Position numbers and translations under genes: made by a program. Shown here piece after piece: positions 1 through 7,953 of a DNA stretch of 64,000 bases. Origin of the DNA: Flavobacterium sp. N1736 (GTDB taxonomy: Bacteria; Bacteroidota; Bacteroidia; Flavobacteriales; Flavobacteriaceae); contig NZ_CP109994.1 of assembly GCF_025947065.1 (NCBI RefSeq), forward strand, positions 4,588,001 to 4,652,000, written 5' to 3'. The notes below the pieces were generated by a model. The model searched no databases. It had not been told where the DNA came from and saw only the letters and a list, made by a program, of their open reading frames with translations. The first letter of the stretch is position 1. Each line of letters opens with the position of its first letter.

Positions 1-467
1 AATATGAAGCTATTGAAAGTATCGACTTTAATGAAATCGTAAACAGTTTATACGAAGATTTACAGGATCGAATAGAAGATAAAGGGCTAAAGTTTGAAAA
101 TAAAATACGTTACGATTTTCATTTTACAGGAAATAAAACGTTAATCCATATTTTGCTCTATAATCTGGTTATCAATGCTATAAAATACAACCGTGAAAAC
201 GGAAGTGTAAAGGTTAGTGACGGATTTATAAACCAGAATTATTTTTTATCAATTTCTGATTCAGGAATTGGGATGGATGAAACCCAAATACAAAAAATCT
301 TCAATCGTTTTACAAGAATCAGCTCTGATCAGGACGGACAAGGCCTGGGTCTTGCTATTGCAGAAAGTATTGCTGTTTTTCACCATATCGAAATTAAAGT
401 TACTTCGACTTTAAATGCCGGAACTACATTTATGTTATTATTTTCAAGTGTTGTAAAAGCCAATTAA
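1..467 (+). CDS. Sensor histidine kinase, C-terminal ATPase domain (5' end outside window)
   Basis: The reading frame is open from base 3 and runs to the stop at 467, so only the end of the gene is present. What remains is a GHKL/HATPase_c domain: an N box (NLVINAIKYN), a G1 box (DSGIGM), an F box (IFNRF) and a G2 box (GQGLGLAIA). In this family the domain binds ATP and phosphorylates a histidine in the upstream dimerisation domain, which then passes the phosphate to a response regulator. The sensing and H-box parts lie outside the window, so the signal is unknown. An internal ATG at 153 is not a real start, because conserved kinase sequence continues upstream of it. The partner regulator is probably further upstream. 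Confidence 0.88.
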   Translation, partial: YEAIESIDFNEIVNSLYEDLQDRIEDKGLKFENKIRYDFHFTGNKTLIHILLYNLVINAIKYNRENGSVKVSDGFINQNYFLSISDSGIGMDETQIQKIFNRFTRISSDQDGQGLGLAIAESIAVFHHIEIKVTSTLNAGTTFMLLFSSVVKAN

Positions 468-521
468 TTGTTAATTCTTTTAATAGGATAATTTCTTCAT
501 TTCTTCTTCATTTAGCGATTA

Positions 522-529
522 TATCTTTG
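522..529 (+). promoter_or_regulatory. Promoter -7 box for the Lys/Ala-rich protein
   Basis: TATCTTTG matches the Bacteroidota -7 consensus TAnnTTTG exactly and lies 43 bases before the ATG at 573. No good TTTG is seen 19 bases upstream, so the -33 element is weak or absent. Confidence 0.5.
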
Positions 530-572
530 GCTTATAAATAATGAAATAATAATAATCATAAAACTTAAAATC

Positions 573-776
573 ATGAAAAAAGTATTAATGCTTGCTATAG
601 CAGTTCTAGGAACTACAGCAATGGTAAACGCTCAAACAACTCCAGCTCAAACAACTCCTACAAAAGAGGTTAAAGCTTCAAAACACGCAAAAAAGAAAGC
701 TGAAAAAGCAGAGAAAAAAGCGGAAGCAGCAAAAACAGAAGCTGCGAAGCCAGAAGCTGCAAAAGCTAAAAAATAA
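573..776 (+). CDS. Small secreted Lys/Ala-rich protein
   Basis: A 67-residue protein of unknown function. Residues 1-21 form a clear signal peptide (basic start, hydrophobic core, cleavage after VNA before QTT). The mature part of about 46 residues is built almost only from Lys, Ala, Glu, Thr and Pro, with KKAEKAEKKAEAAK-type runs that would form a highly charged helix. It has its own promoter-like box and its own terminator, so it is a single-gene unit. The low-complexity, basic, histone-H1-like composition gives no specific function; binding to nucleic acid or anionic envelope polymer is only a guess. The signal peptide, promoter and terminator together argue that the gene is real. Confidence 0.75.
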   Translation: MKKVLMLAIAVLGTTAMVNAQTTPAQTTPTKEVKASKHAKKKAEKAEKKAEAAKTEAAKPEAAKAKK

Positions 777-856
777 AGATTGATTTTCATTTTGGGTTCA
801 TAAATTGTTGGTTTGGTTTATGAAATTAGTTAACAATGATAATTTTTAGTCTGAGA

Positions 857-887
857 AAAGCTGATAGAGAAATCTATCAGCTTTTTG
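857..887 (+). terminator. Intrinsic terminator after the Lys/Ala-rich gene
   Basis: An inverted repeat AAGCTGATAGA / TCTATCAGCTT with a short loop is followed by a T-rich tract. It closes the single-gene unit at 573-776. Confidence 0.8.
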
Positions 888-969
888 TTTTGCTTTTTGA
901 GTTAAATTTTTGATAATAAAAAGCAATAAAATTTTCATTCTTTGTTACTTTGCTTAAAACTACACCTAC

Positions 970-2205
970 ATGATAATTCGTTTTATAATTCTTTGTGCCC
1001 TTTTTTTATTTATTGAATTTTATTCTTATCAAGCCTTTCGTACCTTAATTAAATTAAGATGGGTTTTGGTTAGTTATCAGGTTATAAGCTTACTGCTTTT
1101 AATTTTTATCATCTATTCATTTACACAATTTGATCGTTCTGTTGGGCAAACCAAACAAACCATGTTTACAATGGGTTTAATGCTGTTGGTTTATGTACCA
1201 AAAATTGTTCTGACGCTTGTTATGTTTGGAGAAGATATTTTTAGAATTGGAGCAAGTCTTTTAAATTATTTCATGTACAATGCTCCAAGAAAAGAAATGA
1301 TGCCGGATAGACGAAAGTTTATTAGTCAGATCGCTTTAGGTTTGGCAGCTGTTCCGTTTTTATCTTTAATTTACGGAATTTTCGAAGGTAAATACAATTT
1401 TAAGGTAATTAAGCAAACGGTCTTTTTTCCTGATTTACCAGACGCTTTTGATGGTTTTAAAATCACTCAGATTTCAGATGTTCACAGCGGAAGTTTCGAT
1501 AATCCTGAAAAAATAAATTATGCTGTTGATTTGATTAATGGGCAGGAATCCGATATGATTTTGTTTACGGGTGATATTGTAAATACACATGCAGTAGAAA
1601 TGAATCCATGGCTAAGTACTTTTAATAGAATAAAAGATTTTAAATATGGTAAGTTTTCGGTTTTAGGAAATCACGATTACGGCGAATATGTAACCTGGCC
1701 TTCTGAAAAAGAAAAAAACGATAATTTTCAGGCAATAAAAAGCCTGTATGGTCAAATAGGATTTAAGCTTTTATTAAACGAACATATATATATTCAAAAA
1801 GGCGATGATAAAATTGCGCTTATTGGTGTTGAAAACTGGGGCGTGAATTTTAAAAAAGCGGGAGATTTAAACAAAGCTTCGCAAAATGTTCATCAGGACG
1901 ATTTTAAAGTTCTAATGAGCCACGATCCAAGTCATTGGGAAGCTGAAATTAAAGAACATCCTAAAAACTTTCATCTTACTTTATCAGGACACACACACGG
2001 TATGCAATTTGGTATCGAAATTCCGGGATATTTTAAATGGAGTCTGGCACAATACATTTATAAACAATGGGCTGGCCTTTATGAAAATGTAGGAAGATAT
2101 ATTTATGTTAATCGTGGTTTTGGATTTCATGCCTATCCGGGACGCGTTGGTATCATGCCGGAAATAACGGTTATTGAACTAAAAAAAGGCAACAATGTGG
2201 CTTAA
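970..2205 (+). CDS. Membrane-anchored metallophosphoesterase
   Basis: A 411-residue protein. About 105 N-terminal residues hold three hydrophobic segments, then comes a calcineurin-like phosphoesterase domain. The metal-binding blocks appear in order: ISDVHSG, TGDIVN, GNHDYG, SHDPSHW and SGHTHGMQFG. These supply the Asp, His and Asn ligands of a two-metal centre. The family cleaves phosphomonoesters or diesters; relatives of the YaeI/YkuE type act on lipid-linked substrates at the membrane, but the substrate here cannot be read from sequence. Between the membrane segments and the catalytic domain sits RRKFI followed by a hydrophobic stretch, resembling a twin-arginine signal in an internal position. 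A -7-like TTACTTTG lies just upstream. Confidence 0.88.
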   Translation: MIIRFIILCALFLFIEFYSYQAFRTLIKLRWVLVSYQVISLLLLIFIIYSFTQFDRSVGQTKQTMFTMGLMLLVYVPKIVLTLVMFGEDIFRIGASLLNYFMYNAPRKEMMPDRRKFISQIALGLAAVPFLSLIYGIFEGKYNFKVIKQTVFFPDLPDAFDGFKITQISDVHSGSFDNPEKINYAVDLINGQESDMILFTGDIVNTHAVEMNPWLSTFNRIKDFKYGKFSVLGNHDYGEYVTWPSEKEKNDNFQAIKSLYGQIGFKLLLNEHIYIQKGDDKIALIGVENWGVNFKKAGDLNKASQNVHQDDFKVLMSHDPSHWEAEIKEHPKNFHLTLSGHTHGMQFGIEIPGYFKWSLAQYIYKQWAGLYENVGRYIYVNRGFGFHAYPGRVGIMPEITVIELKKGNNVA

Positions 2206-2276
2206 TTCGTTAAAAATGCTACATTTGTATTAATTATCTCTTTTTAAAAGATTAAAAGAATTAAATTTTTGGTTTT

Positions 2277-2579
2277 ATGTCAAAATTTGGAGAACTTATA
2301 AACGCTCAAGTTCCGGTGTTAATCGATTTCTACACGGATTGGAACGAATCATCTGTATCAATGCATCCTGTTATTAAAGATGTTGCTGCTGCACTTGGCG
2401 ATAAAGCCAAAGTGATTAAAATTGATGTAGATAAAAATCAGGAACTGGCTGAAGCATTGCGTATTAAAGGACTTCCTACTTTAATGATTTATAAAGAAGG
2501 ACAAATGATCTGGAGACAATCCGGAGAACTTGATGCGAATACTATTATTGGAATTGTTCAGGAACAATTTAGCGTATAA
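2277..2579 (+). CDS. Thioredoxin-fold protein lacking the CxxC motif
   Basis: A 100-residue single-domain protein of thioredoxin length and pattern: VLIDFYTDW at the start of the active-site helix, VIKIDVDKN in the central strand, and the cis-proline loop IKGLPTLMIY. Where an active thioredoxin has WCGPC this protein has WNESS (residues 22-26), so both redox cysteines are missing and no other Cys is present. It cannot do dithiol exchange and is probably a binding or scaffold protein. A TACATTTG -7 box lies at 2220-2227, which suggests separate transcription from the phosphoesterase. It converges on the deacetylase gene with only 19 bases between stops. Confidence 0.85.
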   Translation: MSKFGELINAQVPVLIDFYTDWNESSVSMHPVIKDVAAALGDKAKVIKIDVDKNQELAEALRIKGLPTLMIYKEGQMIWRQSGELDANTIIGIVQEQFSV

Positions 2580-2598
2580 AGAATACTTTTCAGGGATA

Positions 2599-3237
2599 TT
2601 AGTGAATAATATCAAAAGCAAATCCATTTTCTTTTAAAAAATGAAGTGTTTTAGGTAACGCAAATTTTAAATTTTGTGAAGCTTTTATACTATCATGAAA
2701 AACAATTACACTTCCTGATTTTACATTTTTAGTAACATTTTCAAGACATTTTTCTGGTGTAATACTTTGATCAAAGTCAGCGCTTAAAACATCCCACATT
2801 ATTATTTTGTAGCCAAGATTTCGCAAAATCTTAGATTGCTCTTTTTTAATTTTCCCGTAAGGAGGACGAAATAATAAGGTTTCAGTCTTTTTTTCTTCTT
2901 CTAAAATAGCAGCACAGTTTTTTACATTCTCGATATAGTCATTTGTATGGCTTTTCCAGCCGTTAACATGATTCATCGTGTGGTTTCCTATTGAATGTCC
3001 TTCGGTGATTAATTTTTCAAATAAAGATAAATTGGCTTTTATATTTTTTCCAATGCAGAAAAAAGTGGCTTTTGCGTCAAATTTTTTCAATTCAGATAAA
3101 ACCCAATCTGTAACTTCCGGTGTAGGGCCATCATCAAATGTTAGGTATATTTTCTTTTCATTGTTCGGAATATCCCAACAGTATTTAGAAAATACCCTTT
3201 TTATGAATGAATTTGTCTTTACCCAATAAAAGCTCAT
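2599..3237 (-). CDS. Polysaccharide deacetylase (NodB-type) family protein
   Basis: A 212-residue protein matching the NodB homology domain over nearly its whole length. Motifs in order: LTFDDGPTPE (catalytic base and metal Asp), GNHTMNH (metal His pair), RPPYG, WDVLSADF, and FHDS near the end. The family removes acetyl groups from N-acetylglucosamine in peptidoglycan, chitin or capsule, using a divalent metal. There is no obvious signal peptide, so the site of action is unclear. The DUF2723 gene starts upstream on the same strand but a terminator separates the two. Confidence 0.88.
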   Translation of the reverse strand: MSFYWVKTNSFIKRVFSKYCWDIPNNEKKIYLTFDDGPTPEVTDWVLSELKKFDAKATFFCIGKNIKANLSLFEKLITEGHSIGNHTMNHVNGWKSHTNDYIENVKNCAAILEEEKKTETLLFRPPYGKIKKEQSKILRNLGYKIIMWDVLSADFDQSITPEKCLENVTKNVKSGSVIVFHDSIKASQNLKFALPKTLHFLKENGFAFDIIH

Positions 3238-3267
3238 TTTGAAATGATTTTAGATATATGTAAAAAT

Positions 3268-3308
3268 AAAAAATGTAGCGCTATTTTTCAATAATGCTAC
3301 ATTTTTTT
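3268..3308 (-). terminator. Intrinsic terminator after the DUF2723 gene
   Basis: AATGTAGC / GCTACATT stem with a 15-16 base loop, with a run of T on the minus strand after the second arm. It lies between the DUF2723 stop and the deacetylase start. Confidence 0.7.
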
Positions 3309-3332
3309 AATTAAATTGTTTTTCGTATCTTA

Positions 3333-6300
3333 TTATTCTTTTTCTCTGCCAAAGCGTTCGAAGATATTTACATAGGTGTTAAAAGTCGCTTTATGCTTTT
3401 CATAGAAAGCTAAATCTTTATTTTCCTGCATAACCTGCAGTAAACTTCTGTAACGTTCGATATCTGTAATAATATCCATTGCTAAATCGGTTTGGTCTCC
3501 GGGAGTTAGAGTTTTATAATAATCTAAGTTTTCTCTATATTTCTGAACTAACTTATTAAGTAAATCCTGTGCTTTTGCTTTTTCTCCAACTTGATAATAT
3601 CCTCCTGTAAATGGTTCTACTAAAGAGTAATAGCCAAATTTGTCTAAAGGCATTTTTGTTACAGCTAAGTTGATAATGTTTTTAGCTTTGTCAATTTTTC
3701 CTTCTTCAATAAGCTGATACATTAAGCGAGACAAGTTTGTACGGTAGGTAATACTGTTTCTTCTTGTTTCTGGATCGTGATAAATTTTATTGCTGTCACT
3801 GTTACCCCAATCCCATTTCATGACAATATCGTACATTTTATCGGCATCAATTTGTCCCATATCCATTGGTCCGCCATCTTTTGACGGAACATTTTTAACA
3901 GGAACTAATTTGTACACCATTCCGTCTAATTGCAAATAATCTTTTAGCCATAAATAATCTTCATCATCAAAAGCACCGCCACTAAAATAGATAGGACGTT
4001 TCCAGTTATTGTTAGCCAAAATATCAAGCATCATTAAGCGGTTTTTGTAAATCGCGCTTCCTTTAATATCAATATCCATGTATGGAACAATAGAATCGTT
4101 GTATTTAGAGTTGACAACTTTGTTTTTAATAATTAAAGCTTTGTCAACATTCACTCTGATTTTATTTGTTGGATAAAAATGAATCGTTTGTCCGTTTTGT
4201 AAACCTACAGTCGATTTTGGATTTTTAATAAAACTAATAAAGTCATTAATATTCCAGCGTGTTTCTATTTTTGGAATATGTGCTACATAATCCAATTTAT
4301 CACCCACATATTCTTCATGTTTAAATGAAATTGGTAATGGCTCAGATTCGTATGATTTGGCTTTCATTTGGTCAATGTACCAATCTGTCATAAACAAACT
4401 CGTGTTTACGATTTTTACATCGGTTCTAAAATGTTCAATTTCCTGAGCATACCATAACGGGAAAGTGTCATTATCTCCAATCGTGAATAAAATAGCATCT
4501 TTATCGCAAGAATCAAGGTAAGCTTTTGCCATTGCAACTGCTGTACGTTTGTTAGATCTGTCGTGATCATCCCAGTTTTGAGACGCCATTAAAATAGGAG
4601 CGGCTAGTAAACTTCCGGCAATAATAATAGGTCCGGCAATTCTTGGCGCGACATATTTTTGAATGCTTTCATATAAGGAGTAGACTCCAAAACCTATCCA
4701 GATGGCAAATACATAAAATGATCCTACAAGTGCATAATCTCTTTCACGAGGCTCAAAAGGTCTTTCATTCAGGTATATTTTCAAAGCAATACCTGTAAAT
4801 AAAAATAATGCTAAAAGCACATAAAAACTTTTAAGATCTTTATTTGCGTGATACATTAAACCAATAAGACCAAGAATAAACGGCAAGAAGAAATAAACGT
4901 TTCTTCCTTTGTTATTTAAAACATCCGAAGGTAAATTATCCTGAGATCCAAGGTGTAATGAGTCAAGAGGTTTGATTCCGCTAATCCAGTTACCATCTAA
5001 ATTGTCGTATTTTCCCTGAACATCACTTTGGCGTCCAACAAAATTCCACATTAAATATCTCCAGTACATATAGCCAAATTGATATTCAACCATAAAACTG
5101 AAATTATCAACCGTTGTTGGTTTTTCGATAATTAAATAATCACCGTAGCTTTTTAAGAATTTAACGTAACCTTCGTTGTCAATTTGTTTTTGAGCATAAG
5201 CTCTTCTAAATTCAGAAACTGTTTTCTCAACTTCATTACGCAATTGAGCAGTCGCTTTATCGTATTCTTCTTCGCTTAATTGGCTGGCGTCAATTCCGTA
5301 TTTTCCTAAATCATCTTCATAAGGATAATTAGGATTTATTTTGAATTGCGGAGGATGTGTAAAATTGATATAGTTTTGAATGTGTCCTGTTTCGGTACTC
5401 CACATTCTTGGCAGAATCGTTTTTTGATTGTCATCCGTATTCTGATCGGCATTTTTATAATTGTTGGTAATGATATATTTACCTGTTTTATAATCTCTTT
5501 CGTAGTTTGGTTTTTTGTCTAAATAAGGTGTTTTTGCATCTAAACCGGCAAAAACTTCTGTGTATTGTGGTCCGTAAAACAATGGATTTACACCATATTG
5601 TTCACGGTTATAATACGCTAAAACCTCGGTAGCATCGGATGGTTTATTTTCATTAATTACCGTATTGGCATTTGCGCGAACCGGCAGCATCATCCAGGTA
5701 GAAAAACCAATAAGGATGAAAAGAATACAAAGAATAATAGTGTTATAGAAAACAAGTCCTTTTTGTTTGGTGAATTTTAATCCAAAATAAAAGAATGCAA
5801 TAAAAACCAGTGCAACAAAAATAGTTCCTGAGTTAAAAGGCAATCCCATATCATTTACCATGAATATTTCGGTTTTACCAAAGAAAGCCATCGTTAACGG
5901 AAGAAGCAGTTTGAATATAAATAACAAAATTGCAATTACAACAACATTGGCAATAATGAAATTTTTGATTGTAACTTTTTCGTAATGTTTAAAGTAGTAA
6001 AGAAAACCAATTGCCGGAATGGTCAATAAAGCCATAAAGTGAACTCCAAATGAAAGACCAATAACAAGAGAAATGATTAATAACCATTTGTTTCCTTTAG
6101 GTTCGTCCATATCTTGTTCCCAACGTAATCCAAGCCAAAGAAGCAATGCAATTAATAACGATGCCATGGCATAAACCTCTGCTTCAACAGCATTAAACCA
6201 AAAACTGTCTGAGAAAGTAAAAGCAAGAGCTCCAACAAAAGAACTTCCTAAAATTACAATTGCATTATCTTTATTAATTTCGGCAAAACGGGCTACGATT

Positions 6301-6614
6301 TTTTTCAAAATCATTGATGAAGACCAAAACATAAACAAAATTGTAAATGCACTAGAAAATACAGACATCATATTTACCATTACCGCAACATGTTCTTTAT
6401 CTATGGCAAACATGGCAAAAAACGCACCCATCATTTGAAACAAAGGCGCTCCCGGAGGGTGACCCACTTCTAGTTTAGCGGCTGTGGCAATATATTCGCC
6501 ACAATCCCAAAAGCTCATGGTAGGTTCAACAGTTAGTGTATAAGTAATTAAAGCGATTGCAAATGCAAACCAACCAATAATTGTATTCCATTTATTGAAA
6601 TTGAATTGTGCCAT
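3333..6614 (-). CDS. DUF2723 (GT-C type, GT117) multi-pass membrane protein
   Basis: A 1093-residue protein. The first segment holds the family signature: TYTLTVEPTMSFWDCGEY followed by a KLEVGHPPGAP stretch. In GT-C glycosyltransferases such an early acidic loop carries the catalytic Asp/Glu. Roughly a dozen hydrophobic segments follow in the first 690 residues, with large soluble loops, then a soluble C-terminal half with helical repeats near its end. By fold it is expected to move a sugar from a lipid-phosphate donor to a protein or glycan outside the cytoplasmic membrane. Flavobacteria O-glycosylate exported proteins, which makes that a reasonable context, but the acceptor is not known. 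The gene stands alone. Confidence 0.85.
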   Translation of the reverse strand: MAQFNFNKWNTIIGWFAFAIALITYTLTVEPTMSFWDCGEYIATAAKLEVGHPPGAPLFQMMGAFFAMFAIDKEHVAVMVNMMSVFSSAFTILFMFWSSSMILKKIVARFAEINKDNAIVILGSSFVGALAFTFSDSFWFNAVEAEVYAMASLLIALLLWLGLRWEQDMDEPKGNKWLLIISLVIGLSFGVHFMALLTIPAIGFLYYFKHYEKVTIKNFIIANVVVIAILLFIFKLLLPLTMAFFGKTEIFMVNDMGLPFNSGTIFVALVFIAFFYFGLKFTKQKGLVFYNTIILCILFILIGFSTWMMLPVRANANTVINENKPSDATEVLAYYNREQYGVNPLFYGPQYTEVFAGLDAKTPYLDKKPNYERDYKTGKYIITNNYKNADQNTDDNQKTILPRMWSTETGHIQNYINFTHPPQFKINPNYPYEDDLGKYGIDASQLSEEEYDKATAQLRNEVEKTVSEFRRAYAQKQIDNEGYVKFLKSYGDYLIIEKPTTVDNFSFMVEYQFGYMYWRYLMWNFVGRQSDVQGKYDNLDGNWISGIKPLDSLHLGSQDNLPSDVLNNKGRNVYFFLPFILGLIGLMYHANKDLKSFYVLLALFLFTGIALKIYLNERPFEPRERDYALVGSFYVFAIWIGFGVYSLYESIQKYVAPRIAGPIIIAGSLLAAPILMASQNWDDHDRSNKRTAVAMAKAYLDSCDKDAILFTIGDNDTFPLWYAQEIEHFRTDVKIVNTSLFMTDWYIDQMKAKSYESEPLPISFKHEEYVGDKLDYVAHIPKIETRWNINDFISFIKNPKSTVGLQNGQTIHFYPTNKIRVNVDKALIIKNKVVNSKYNDSIVPYMDIDIKGSAIYKNRLMMLDILANNNWKRPIYFSGGAFDDEDYLWLKDYLQLDGMVYKLVPVKNVPSKDGGPMDMGQIDADKMYDIVMKWDWGNSDSNKIYHDPETRRNSITYRTNLSRLMYQLIEEGKIDKAKNIINLAVTKMPLDKFGYYSLVEPFTGGYYQVGEKAKAQDLLNKLVQKYRENLDYYKTLTPGDQTDLAMDIITDIERYRSLLQVMQENKDLAFYEKHKATFNTYVNIFERFGREKE

Positions 6615-6807
6615 ATTTAGGTGTTATAATTTGTACGTTTTCTATCCTACAAAGAAAATGTTTTTTTGTGTAAAGAAACGAGCATTAACAAAAAATTCTA
6701 TAAAACTATTTGGTAAAAGTAACGCATTGTTTGTGAAATACTTGCGAGAATATTAGCTGTTTTGAAGAAAAAAAAATCAAAAAAAATGAAAAATTTTTAT
6801 CAAAAAG

Positions 6808-6838
6808 TTTGCGCAAACTAAAAAAAGCTTTAAATTTG
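6808..6838 (+). promoter_or_regulatory. Consensus Bacteroidota promoter for tRNA-Gln
   Basis: TTTG at 6808-6811, exactly 19 bases, then TAAATTTG at 6831-6838: a perfect match to the TTTG-N19-TAnnTTTG consensus. The tRNA begins 20 bases after the -7 box. Confidence 0.85.
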
Positions 6839-6858
6839 CACTCGCTTAACCGCACTGC

Positions 6859-6929
6859 TGGTCTATGGTGTAATGGTAACACAACTGTTTTTGGTGCAGT
6901 CTTTCTAGGTTCGAGTCCTAGTAGACCAA
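6859..6929 (+). tRNA. tRNA-Gln (anticodon TTG)
   Basis: A complete cloverleaf. The acceptor arms TGGTCTA and TAGACCA pair fully, followed by discriminator A; the 3' CCA is not encoded. The anticodon stem is ACTGT / GCAGT with loop TTTTGGT, giving anticodon TTG, which reads CAA (and CAG by wobble). The T arm is CTAGG TTCGAGT CCTAG. It has its own promoter and terminator. Confidence 0.96.
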
Positions 6930-6932
6930 CAT

Positions 6933-6962
6933 AAAAAGCCTCTCAATCGAGAGGCTTTTTTT
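6933..6962 (+). terminator. Intrinsic terminator after tRNA-Gln
   Basis: AGCCTCTC AATC GAGAGGCT followed by a run of T directly after the tRNA. The stem is nearly identical to that at 10096-10123. Confidence 0.9.
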
Positions 6963-7088
6963 ATGTAATAAAGTTAATGTTGGGAAAATACCAAATTTTT
7001 AAAATACCAAATTCCAAAACGATCAATTCCAAAACCTGTGTGGAAAGAAAAAAATTACTCTGCGGTAAAATTTGCGATTAAAACAAAA

Positions 7089-7889
7089 CTATTTAGAAAG
7101 TAAAGAGGAGGGAACTACGCCAAATTTCTTTTTAAATGAAAATGAGAAATGCGACAAATCTTCAAAGCCAACTCCTATATAAACATTTGATGGCGCGTTT
7201 CCCTGATTGATTAAGTAATAAGCTTCTTGTAATCTTTTGTTTAATAACCATTTTCCGGGTGTTTGTTGAAATACTTTTTCAAAATCTCTTTTAAAAGTAG
7301 CAAGGCTTCTGCCTGTTAAATAAGCAAAACGATTTAAGTGAACATTAAAATGAAAATTCTTGTTCATAAAAGCTTCTAAATCGATCTTTCCGGGTTCAGT
7401 AAAATCAAAAAGAATATTTTTTAATTCGGGATTTACTTTAATCAAAAGATGTACGGCTTCTTTTATCTTTAATTTAAATAAAGCTTCATTATTATCCTGT
7501 TCTACGTCGAGATAAGAAATTAGCGATTCTATAAAAGATTTGTATAACGGATCAGGAGGTAATTGAATCATAGCTTCTGAATCTGCTTTTTTGTGTGTGG
7601 TAATATTGTATTCGCTGCTTATTTCGCGTAAAATTTCCTGATCTAAAAAAAGTGAGATCGATTTAAATTCACCTCCTTCGGGTGGAATTTTAGTGAATTT
7701 TGCTAAATGATTTCTTTTGCTTAAACGAAAATCTCCCGCTTTTAAATGATACGTGTTTTTGCTGTCTGAAGCGATCATTTCTCCCGAAATCTGATAACTA
7801 AAAACATGTTCAGGTATAAAATGTTCGCCTTCGCGGCTGCGGGCATAATAACAGGAATATAATATTTTTGGTTTTGTATTTGCTGTCAT
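7089..7889 (-). CDS. AraC-family transcriptional regulator
   Basis: A 266-residue protein with a cupin-like sensor half (about residues 20-130, including QISGEMIASD and LKAGDFRL) and a C-terminal AraC DNA-binding domain (about 165-266). The second helix-turn-helix and family signature are visible in NVYIGVGFEDLSHFSFSFKK followed by FGVVPS. It lies directly downstream of the aldehyde dehydrogenase on the same strand, separated by a terminator-like hairpin. Inference: it controls the dehydrogenase, because a direct repeat typical of AraC-type sites lies just upstream of that gene's promoter. The inducer is unknown; a small aldehyde, alcohol or aromatic compound would fit. Confidence 0.9.
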   Translation of the reverse strand: MTANTKPKILYSCYYARSREGEHFIPEHVFSYQISGEMIASDSKNTYHLKAGDFRLSKRNHLAKFTKIPPEGGEFKSISLFLDQEILREISSEYNITTHKKADSEAMIQLPPDPLYKSFIESLISYLDVEQDNNEALFKLKIKEAVHLLIKVNPELKNILFDFTEPGKIDLEAFMNKNFHFNVHLNRFAYLTGRSLATFKRDFEKVFQQTPGKWLLNKRLQEAYYLINQGNAPSNVYIGVGFEDLSHFSFSFKKKFGVVPSSLLSK

Positions 7890-7905
7890 AATGTAAAGTT
7901 ACTAA

Positions 7906-7941
7906 AAGATCTGAAAATCTTTTTAATGATTTTCAGATCTT
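7906..7941 (-). terminator. Hairpin between aldehyde dehydrogenase and regulator
   Basis: Perfect 14-bp arms AAGATCTGAAAATC / GATTTTCAGATCTT around an 8-base loop, with a short T run on the minus strand. It probably ends or weakens dehydrogenase transcription before the regulator; an operator role is possible. Confidence 0.65.
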
Positions 7942-7953
7942 GTATTTTGCGAT

